28,187 nucleotides of DNA from assembly GCA_026770585.1 (NCBI GenBank), contig MU646365.1, forward strand, positions 407,466-435,652. The letters are read 5' to 3'. Shown in pieces: positions 1 through 9,600 of the stretch. The position numbers and the translations under genes are program-made. Position 1 is the first letter of the stretch. Every line of letters begins with the position of its first letter. This stretch comes from Baffinella frigidus (lineage: Eukaryota > Cryptophyceae > Cryptomonadales > Baffinellaceae). Under the pieces are notes generated by a model. The model ran no database searches, was not told the origin of the DNA, and saw only the letters and a program-made list of their open reading frames with translations.

Positions 1-104
1 AGGGTTTAGGGTTTAGGGTTTAGGGTTTAGGTTTTAGGGTTTAGGGTTTAGGGTTTAGGGTTTAGGGTTTAGGGTTTAGGGTTTAGGGTTTAGGGTTTAG
101 GGTT
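1..104 (+). repeat. Perfect to near-perfect TTTAGGG telomeric array
   Basis: About fifteen head-to-tail TTTAGGG units, with one slipped unit near position 31. This is the plant/alveolate-type telomere heptamer. The G-rich strand runs 5' to 3' into the window, whereas a chromosome end on the left would show CCCTAAA on the + strand. It is therefore probably an interstitial array or an inverted or joined end, not a terminal telomere. Confidence 0.95.
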
Positions 105-301
105 TCACGAGCTCGAGCAAAGCCCACCCCAGAAGGCTCTTGGTGTCCTCGTTTGGCGTGGTTTCGCGCACGAAAGTCCTGGTTTGGGGTTTTGGGTTTG
201 GGTTCGGGGTTCGGGGCTCGGGGCTTGGGGCCTGTGGTCCGGGGTTCGGGGCGTGGGGTTTTGGGCTTGGGGCGTGTGGCTTGAGGTGCGGGGTTCGGGG
301 G
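105..301. repeat. Degenerate G-rich telomere-like sequence, 3' flank of the gene
   Basis: After a short unique stretch (105-175) the sequence is made of GGGGTTT/GGGGCTT variants. It lies just beyond the stop codon of the minus-strand gene. No AATAAA-type polyadenylation signal is evident. Confidence 0.6.
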
Positions 302-671
302 TCACATGACTCTTCGCGCAGACACGACGCCAGAAACGGGGCCGCATCTCCGCATTGCGTCTCTCAGTCTGACCACAGTGCAGTCAATCTTCGTCGCAGA
401 AACACGCACGAGGCCGTCTAACCCCCCCAGGAACTTTTTCCCGCGCGAGACCACGTCGTCCACGACCACCCAGCACGCGCCCACTCCGTCCATCAATTCG
501 CCCACGTCCCATCGGCACACCCCGTGACCGGCTTCGTGCGCCCCGGGATGAGTAGTAAAGAGCGCGGAATGTGTAGTAACGACCCCCCCGTCGGCAATCT
601 CCGAAATCTCCGAGGTCGTTTCCGTGATCGCGTCCGGATGCACGGGCTTTGCGACCCCCGTCATTTCGGAC
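302..671 (-). CDS. E43, terminal exon with stop codon and an HEAGH motif
   Basis: Acceptor CAG at 672-674; one base completes the codon started in E42, then 122 codons to TGA at 302-304. The C-terminus is rich in Val, Gly and Asp. HEAGHGVCRW lies at 538-509; HEXXH is the zinc-binding core of several metallopeptidases, and HEAGHA-x-C-G-W occurs in M41-like proteins. No third ligand can be assigned, so enzymatic function is unproven. The first bases resemble the start of E25 (CGAAATGA-GGGG), suggesting paralogous exon starts. Confidence 0.65.
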
Positions 672-3625
672 CTGGTTTCGGGTTTGGGAATCAGGGTGTG
701 GGATTTAGGGTTTATGGTTTAGGGGTTCGAGTCTAGGGTTTTAGGTTGAGGGTTGAGGGTTACCGGGGTTCGGGTGTAGGGTTCAGGGTGTAGGGTGAAG
801 AGTTTGGGGTTTAGGGTTTGGACCAGATGCACTCGTTTTGGGGAAGTTCGAGGGTTCGGGTTTCGTTTCAAGGGTGTAGGGTGTAGGGTATGGGGTTACC
901 AGATACACTCGTCTTCGGGTTCAAGGGAGACGATTTCATATGAAAACGGGTTTAATTTGAAACCTTGGGAATCAATGAAAATTACTACACGAATGATTTA
1001 ATATTACTAATAAAGATCATGCTGTGTAGTAAATTTCATTGCCCAGAAGTTTTAAATTGAAACCGTTTTCATGTGAGATTGCGCGCACCAGTTGCCTACT
1101 TTGCTGACTACAAGTCTCCTTTTTAAAAGTCAACTTGCCCAGAGGCAATTGACTGCAAGGCCTTTTCTGGTGCAAATTTGATCACGTGACCCCCAGAATC
1201 TGCTCTTGGTCGTGAAAGGTTCGTAGTCAGGGTTCAGGGGGTTTCGGGTCTCGGGTTCAGGGTTTGGGGTTTAGGGTTACCAGATGCACTCGTCGTCTGG
1301 AAGTTCGAGGGAGGCGATTGCGCGCGCTATTTGCACCACTTTGTTTACCAGCGTTGACCCCTGGAGGTAGCGTTTTGGGGATTAGGAATTAGTGTATTGG
1401 GCGATGAAAACATTTTTTGAGAAGCGCCATTTGCACCACTTATGAGAAGCGGCATTTGCACCACTTTGTTCACCAACGTCGAACCCTGATGGATTCGGGT
1501 TTGGGATTTAGGGTTTAGGAAAGACCTTTAGTAATACGATTTGGGGTTTGAGGTTGGGGATTCAGCGTTTTGGGAGCTATTTGCACCACTTTCTTCACCA
1601 AGGTTGAGCCCTCGAGGTTCTGGGTTTGGGGATTAGGGATTAGGGTTGAGGGTTTGGGGTTTGACCTGGAGATTGTAATATCCAACAAACCGGGATCGGT
1701 GCGGTAAGCCCCGAAAGCATTTAAATCATTTAAATGATTTTTCGCATTTAAATGCTTTCCGGCACGAAAATATATCCCCGGGATTAGATCGGGGCGGGGT
1801 TGACCTGGAGGCTGCCGCATGTCTGCATGAAGGACAGCATGGCCTTACTCGAGACGTTGGGCGAGGAGTATCATTTTGTATGCTATGTGAGCTTAAATTT
1901 GTGGCATATGAGGGTGGTTGATGCTATCTTGGGCATAACACCCATGCCTCGCATAGCATAAAAGTGATACAGATTCAGTAATCTTCCGAAATCGGCCTTG
2001 CTCGAGACGTTTGGCGAATCACCTTTGAATCACCGTATAGCTATCGTAGGTGGTGGTAGTGGGGGGGAGGGTTATGGTAAAGCTATGCCCGGGCTAAGAT
2101 AGCAAATTCTACCCTTCAGGTAGCACAGACCAGTAGTTGAAATTGAAGCTAATTTCGCATTATATTGATTGACCTCGAGGTTGCCGCGTGTCTGCATGAA
2201 GGTCATCATCGCCTTGCTCGAGACGTTCGGCCAGGATTGCCTCTTCTTAGTCAGACTGTCTGTCACTAATGCGTATCTTCTTACTCAGTCAGTCAGTCAG
2301 TTAGGACCAACTGGCAGACGGACATACAGACTGACTGACCGACCGAGTGACTGACTGACTGACTGTCTGACTGACTGGTCGACTGACTGACTGAACGAAT
2401 AACTGACTGACTGACACCTGGAGGGTGCCGCATGTCTGCATGAAGGTCATCATCGCCTTGCTCGAGACGTTCGGCGAGGAGTGCTTCTTCTTGACCAGAT
2501 CCTCCATCTGGGGTTTGGGGTTTGAGGGAGGTTTAGGGGGGTTGTAGTTTAGGGAGGTTGTAGTTTAGGGTTATGTGATTAGTGTGTAGGGGTTTGGGGT
2601 TTGGGGTTTGGGGTTTGGGGTATGGGGTTTAGTGTGTACTTAGTGTGCGGAGTTGAGAGGGTTTAGGGTTTAGGGTTTAGATTTTAATGGGATATGGTTT
2701 AGGGTTGGGCGAGGAGTGCCGCTTCTTGACGAGGTCCTCCATCTGCACACCGCCCAAACCATAAAAAAACACCTCTTTAAAATGGAAAATGGCACCAATG
2801 CAAGGTAGTTTCGATAAGACGGTGCACGCATTCGTTCAGAAAAAATCGTCCATTTGCTAAGAATATGCAAGTCTACTTTTTATGTGGAGTACATGTATTT
2901 TTTGAGGACGCACGCATCTTTTGTTTTTTTGGGGGAAGCAGTAACCTGTTCCATAGCGTGGAAGATCGAGATGGTGCGCGCCTTCCCGGGCGAGCCGCTG
3001 ATCCACGCGTGCTGGTTCAGGAGATTCTTGATCGACGCGAAATCCAACTCGACTTCGAGTTGCCTGTGTTTCGGGTTAGGGTTTATGGTTCAGGGTTGCA
3101 GGTTTAGGGTTTAGGGTTTAGGGATGAGGGGTTGGTAGTGTCAGAGGTGGTTCAGGAGGTTCTTGATCGTCGCGAAATCCAACTCCACTTCCAGATGCCT
3201 GCTCTAGAATTTAGGGTTCGTGGGTAGGGGTTGAGGGGTTGGAGTTTTGTTGGCGGTGTTGGCGGTCCCCGGGCGAGCCGGGTGGTTCGTCGCAATGGTT
3301 AGAGGTTAGGAGTTCGGGGTTCGGGGTTAGGGGCTAGGGGTTAGGGGTTAGGGGTTAGGGGTTAAGGGTTAGGGGTTAGGGGCCAGGTGTCAGGTGTTAG
3401 GTGTGAGGGGTTAGGGGTTAGGTGCTAGTGTTAGGTGTTAGAGGTTAGGAGTTAGGCTTTAGGAATTTGTAGTGTCGGAGGTTCCCGGGCGAGAGATTGG
3501 CCCACGCGTGCTAGTTCAGCAGGTTTGCGATCGTGGCAAAATAAAGTCCATCTCGATCTGCTTGCTTTTCGGGGTAGGGTTTAGCGCACAGGCAGCCCCC
3601 AATCGCCGAAGGGCAGAGCAAGAGC

Positions 3626-3674
<49 letters not shown>

Positions 3675-6600
3675 AGCGAGGGATGAGGAGGGGTGAGGGG
3701 GGCTGCCTGTGCGCGTCGACGGATTTGTTGCAGGTGTCGACTACCGGACTGTACCGCACGTGCCCGCATACCTGCCAACAAGATTCCGGTTTAGGGTCTG
3801 AGGTTTGGGGTTTGAGGTTTGGGGCATACACGAGATAGGATCTTGGGTTCTGGGTTTTGGGTGTAGGGTTTCGAGTTTTCGGGTTTGGGGTTTGGGTCAC
3901 GTGACGACGCCTGACCCCAGAGTCCTACGGCGTTGTTGAGGGTTTGAGGTTTGAGGTTTTGGGTGTAGGGTGTACGGTGTAGGGTTTAGAAAGGTGTGGG
4001 GTGCAGGGTTCCAAACCGAGAGCTTGTTGAGGATGGTGTCCCAGCCACTCTCTTTCTCCAGGTCAAACGCAGACCGCAAAAGCAAACCGGAGTCCCCTGT
4101 ACGAAAGACACCCTAAACTTGAAACCCCAAACCCTGAACAGCATACCGAGAGGTTGAGGAGGATGGTGTCCCATGCGCTCTCTTTCTCCAGTTCCGTGCG
4201 TCACGCAAGCTCTTCCAGGACGAGACAGGTTCAACAGGAAGCTTCTCGAGGACGAAACAGGTACAAAGGGATGATATTCGAGGACACGACAAGTCACGAG
4301 GGGCGTCTGACCGAGAGGTTTGAGAGGATGGTGTCCCAGGCGCTCTCCTTCTCCAGGGCCGCAACGGCTGCCAGGATCGTGCGTGCTTCCAACACCTGCT
4401 TCCAGGTTTCGGGGTTAGCAGACTATTCTCAAGTTGACATGGGGTTGGAAGACTATTGTCAAGTTGACATGCTGGGTCCGTGGTGCAAATATGTTAACTT
4501 TAGGGCGGAAACAAGTGAGACCAAATCAGACTGAGACAGAGCTAGGAGGATGGTGTCCCAGGCGCTCTCTTTCTCCAGGGTCGAAACGGCTGCCAGGATC
4601 GTGCGTGCTTCTAAAACCTGCGAGCATTTTGGGCTATCTTACGTTTTTTTTTTTTGCTATATTGAAGCTATGTCGAGGCCAAGATAGCAAATTCCACAAG
4701 TCAGATAGTACGAAATGGTGGTGCAAGGATGGTGTGCCAGGCGCTCTCCTGCCAACACCTGCAACATCGTTTATGCTATCTTCAGAGTAGAATTTGCTAT
4801 CATAGCCTCGGTATATCTCTAGTATAGAACACACTCCATCCCAAAGATAACCCACCCTAAGATAACACGGCTGCCAGGATCGTGCACGACTCCAACACCT
4901 GCTTCCGGGTTTTGGGGTGAGGGTTTACAAATCATAATTCCTGTAATGCACTGCAAGATAGTCGCTATCATGCCCTGGCACACGGTTTCCGCGCGTTTGG
5001 TGGACGCGACCACACCCCTCCAACGCGTTCAAACGCCAGTAAACACGCGTCGAGTGTCGGACACACTCGCGGCGACTAAACGCGCGTGTTTTCGAAAAAC
5101 ACGCGCTTGAAAAGGCGTGGTTTCGGGGGGCACGTCCGAAATGGAGAGGCACTGCGCGCAGTAGCGCTGTAACTCTCGAGTTGGCCAACTATCCAAAAGT
5201 TGACGTTCTGGGTTCGTGGCACGAATCCGTCAACTTGAGTGCGGGAAAGAGCCCAGTATCACCCAAATAGTGGGTCCAAATATACTGAGTGAGCTCTAAA
5301 AGCCAACAAGAAGCACGCGATTTCGGGGATGTGACCTCGGGCACGTCCGAGATAGAATGGCACTGCGCGCAGCAGCGCTGCATCGTGCGCACGTCGTCTT
5401 CCTCTATCCGGACGCGACTCCTCCCATCACGTCCGTCACGTCCTTCCTCAAGACGGACGCGACTCGTGTCGTGTCCTTCCTCAAGACGGTCGTGACCCCC
5501 TTCATGTCCTTTCTCAATCCTGACGTGACCCTCGATGCTGACGATACCCACATCACATCCTTCCTCAGTACGGACGTGCTCTCCGTCGTGTCCGCCGCCG
5601 CGTCCAGAAAACGCGACGCTTGGGAGGTCGTGTCCTTCCTCAATCCGGACGTGAACCCCGTCGTGTCCGGAAACCGCGGCGGTTGGTACGTCTTGTCCGG
5701 AAACCACGGCGGTTGGGAGGTCTTGTCTGGAAAACGCGGTGTTTGAGAGGAGCTTATTGTTACATATGTCGCGCGCGACTCGGAGAGCGTTCACGACGCG
5801 ATCGAACCTGCGGTACAGGTTATGGATTATGCACAGGTTATGAGGTTAGGGTTTGGGGTTTGGGGTTTGGGGTTTGGGGTTTGGGGTTTGGGGTTGGGGG
5901 TTGGGGGTTTGGGGTTTGGGGTTCGGGGTTTAGGGTTTGGGGTTTAGGGTTTGTGGTTTGTGGTTTGTGGTTTGTGGTTTGGTGTTTGGTGTTTGGGGTT
6001 TGGGGATCGAACTAAACCCTAAACCCTGAACCCCACCCAAGGTTCGCGCAAGAAAAATCAGGAGTTGGGGTTTACATCGCGTTCTGGATTATGCACAGGT
6101 TATGGGTTTGGTGTTTGGGGTTGGAACCTCGCCCACCACGCCACGAGGACCTCGCCAGGATCGACCTGGGTTAGGGTTTAGGGTTTAGGGTTTAGGGTTT
6201 AAGGCTTAGGGCTTAAGGTTTTGGGCTCATCACATAGCACGGCTGCGGAAAGCCAGGGGTTATGTTTTCTGATTTAGGGTCTAGGATTTATAATTTATGG
6301 TTTATGGTTTAGGGTTTAGGGTTTATGGTGTATGGCGTACCATACGGGGAGGAATGACGATCTCCTCCTCCCACCTTGCCTTCAGGCCTTCCGCTGAATT
6401 TGCCGAGAGAAGGCTGACAGCCGAGCGTTCGTCGTTCGGGAGGTGGAAGAACTCGCGCACCACTTCCCGGTCTTCGACTGGCGCCTCCGCGATTAGAAGG
6501 ATGAGATCCGAGGCGCACCACTCCGTGCGGAGCAGAAGGCGCTGTTGTTGGGTGTGGAGTTCAGTGCTCAGGGAGTTGAGGAGTCATACGTTTTTCATGT

Positions 6601-9600
6601 AGTTTTCATACTTTATTCATACGTGACTCATAAGTTGTTTATACGTGTTTTTATACGTTTTGGGAGGATGAGACTCCGTGCGGAGTAGGATCCGCTGGAC
6701 GGCGCGGGTTAGGCTTCATAGATTAGGTTGGGGGTTCAGGGGTCAGGATTTGAGGGTTGAGGGTTTATGCTTGAGGGTTGCGGGGTGACGGGTGACAGGT
6801 GACAGGTTGAGTGATGAGGTATTTGGGTTGAGGGATCAGGGGCTTGCCTGGACGGCGCGGGCAGCCGCGACGCCGCCGCGCACGTTGGGCGAGTCGCTCA
6901 GCCCGCAGCACACCTGACCCGCAACGATTCGTGTCAGCACACGCAACACGCAGCGTTTCATGGACGTGGAGGGAACAGCACACGTAACACGAACCGGTTC
7001 GTGGATGCTGACGCATTAGCACAGGAAACACGCAACGGTTGGGTGAATCGCTCAGCGCGCAACACACATGCCACATATTTCACGGCTGTCAAGATTTGCC
7101 CCGATTTTTACCCCAGGGGAGGGGTCGATTTCCCTTGTACAGATCTGCTCCAAACCACACAGCGGACTTCGAAGGGATTTCGAATAACCCCTAAGCGATA
7201 AGACCTAGGACCCTACGGTAGGAAACCCGTAGGGTCATAGGGGGGTTCCTACGGATAAGGTAGCGGAAACTCGGCCCCAAATGGGCCAAAAATCCCTTGG
7301 AAGCCCGCTGTATGACAACCAAACGCAGCTCACCTGGAGGGACGCGAGGAACACTACACCCCAGACCTTAATCCCTAATCCCTATACCCTAAAACCCAAA
7401 CTCTGATCTTAAACCCTAATAACTAAACCCCACACCCAATACACCAAACCCTAATCCCGAAAGCGCACCTGGAGGGATGCGAGGAGCACGGGGTATGACG
7501 ACCAGTGTCTCGGTTCATTGTCATGCTGTGGGAACGGCACACGCAACACGCAACAATTCGCGGATGTGGTTCGTAACACGCACCGTTTCACGGACGTGGA
7601 GAGAACAGCACACGAAACACGCAACGATTCGCGGATGTGATTCGGGGTACAACACATGTTACACGCAACGATTCGCAGTACACCTCGAGGGATGCGAAAA
7701 GCACGGGGTACGACCACCATTGCCTCGCAGACGTGACTCGGGGTACAGCACACGTAACACACAACGATTCGCGGATACACTCAATAACACGCACCGTTTC
7801 ACGGACGTGGAGAGAACAGCACAGGGAACACCCACCGGTTGACGGATGTGACGCGTGCTTTAGTGTTTAGGGTTTGAGGTTTTTGGTTTAGAAGCACACC
7901 TCGAGGGATGCGAGAAGCACGGGGTACGACGACGCGGACCCACCCACCATTGCCTCGTGCCGTAGATGTGACTTGGTGACTTGGTGTACAGCACACGAAA
8001 CACACACAGGTTCATGGCGATACTCAATAACACGCACCGTTTCACGGACGTGGATAGAACAGCATACGAAACACGCAACGATTCGCGGACGTGACTCGGG
8101 GAACAGCACACCTCGAGGGATGCGAGAAGCACGGGGTACGACGACGCAGACCCGCCCACCATTGCCTCGTGCCTGCATTCAGGGTTTAGGGTTTAGGGTT
8201 TGGGGTTTGGGGTTTGGGTTTGGGGTTCAAGAGTTTGTGGTCGGGATTCCAGAGTCTAAGTGTGGGGGTGTCGAGGATTGAGGGATCAGGTGTTGAGGGT
8301 TGAGGGATCAGGGTTCAGGGGTTTCGGGTTTCGGGTTTCGGGTTTAGCTCCGGGGTTTGGGTTTGGGTTTGGGTTTGGGGTTGGGTCAAGGGTTTAGGGT
8401 ATATGGTGAAGAGTTTCGTGCCTAAGGAGGTCCGCAATGTGCTGCATAACAGGCGAGCCTGTGCACACGCGCAAGTGCAAGGGATCGCAGGGTTTGGGGT
8501 TTTGGAGTTGATATTTGTTGTCCGCAAAGAGCGAGGTGAGGGTTGAGTGTTTCGGAGTTCGGGGTTTGGGTGTTGAGAATTGTTGTTTTTTGTTTTTGTT
8601 TTTCGTTTTTTGTTTAGTGTTTTGTGATTTGGGATTGGGGTTTAGGATGTGGTGTTTCCCTGGAAATTAGGGGTTAGGATGAGGGGTTTGCCTGAGGAGG
8701 TCGGCAACGTGCTGCATAACAGGCGATCCCTTGCACTTGCGCGTGTCCTGGTTTCGGGCTTCGGGTTCAAGGTGTAGAGTTTAGAACCCTGAACCTTGGG
8801 ATTCAGAACCCTGCACCTGAAGGTTTAGGGTTTAAAATGTAGAGTTTGAGGTCAAGGGTTTAAGGTTTGAGGTGTAGGGTTGATGGTTGATGGTTGAGGG
8901 TTGCTCGGAGCACAAGCGTACTTTGTGGTTGAGAGGTTAGGGTTGAGGGTTGAGGGTGAGGGTTTAGGGCTAAGGGTTGAGAGTTTAAGGTTTCGAGTTC
9001 AGAGCTCAGGGTTGCGGGTTTAGGGTTTAGGGTTTACAGCGACAAGCGAAGTGAGCATGGTGGTTCAGGAGTTAGAACCCCAAACCACGGGATTGATGGT
9101 CTAGCATTTGTTGTTGAGAATCCTATACCTTAGGGTATAGGATTCTATACCTTAGGGTAGGGTTTAGGGTGTAGGGACTACCGCGAGCAGCGAGGTGGAA
9201 TGGTGGTTTAGGAGTTCGAACCCAAACCTCAGGCTTTATGATTCATAGTTTAGTGTTGAGAATCCTGTGCCTTAGGTTGTAGGGTGAAGGGTGTAGAGTT
9301 TACAGCGATCAGCGAGGTGAGGAGCGTGGTGCGCCGTTCCGTCGTCATCCTATCGACCTGGAAACCCTACACCCCACGCCAAACCCTATACACCCCACGC
9401 CAGGTCGGCATTCGGGTTCAGGATTTAGAACCCTCAACTTGGGGGGGTTGGGCTTAGAGATTAGAACCCCAAACTTGGGGGGAAGAACCCTAAACTTGGG
9501 GGGTGTTGGGCCTAGAGATTGGGGGCTACCGCGAGGAGCGAGGTGAGGGTCGTGGTGCGGCGTTCCGTATTCATCCTGTCGACCTGGTGTGGAGTGAAGG

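Larger units (their letters stand above)
1361..2417 (-). repeat. Intron E41-E42: exon echoes, palindrome, tetranucleotide array
   Basis: E42 copies lie at about 1429-1490 and 1573-1615 (STLVKKVVQIA). E41 copies lie at about 1804-1869 and 2174-2250. A long AT-rich palindrome occupies 1713-1758. 1870-2130 holds GCTAT-rich sequence, including ATAGCAAATTCTAC at about 2099, related to the element at 4655-4815. An (ACTG)n array runs 2283-2414, up to the E41 donor. Confidence 0.65.
4396..5335 (-). repeat. Intron E37-E38: E38 copies, foldback element, AAGTTGAC element, E37 3' copy
   Basis: E38 copies at 4541-4617 (nearly full length, VLEARTILAAVSTLEKES), about 4724-4757 and about 4866-4905. A foldback element spans 4655-4815. 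AAGTTGAC-family elements lie at 4420-4520 and 5190-5250. A degenerate copy of the E37 3' end (CAQCLSISDVP) lies at about 5108-5170. Confidence 0.65.

Noticed and set aside
1-104. Genuine chromosome terminus
   Set aside because: The G-rich strand has the wrong orientation for a left end and the array is only about 100 bp.
3480-3563. Third E40 copy as a functional exon
   Set aside because: In-frame TAG on the minus strand and poor conservation beyond it.
5357-5746. Plus-strand ORF with SFLKTD and VVSGNRGGW repeats
   Set aside because: Antisense of the E37 minisatellite; units near multiples of three keep several frames open on both strands. The minus frame joins neighbours in phase.
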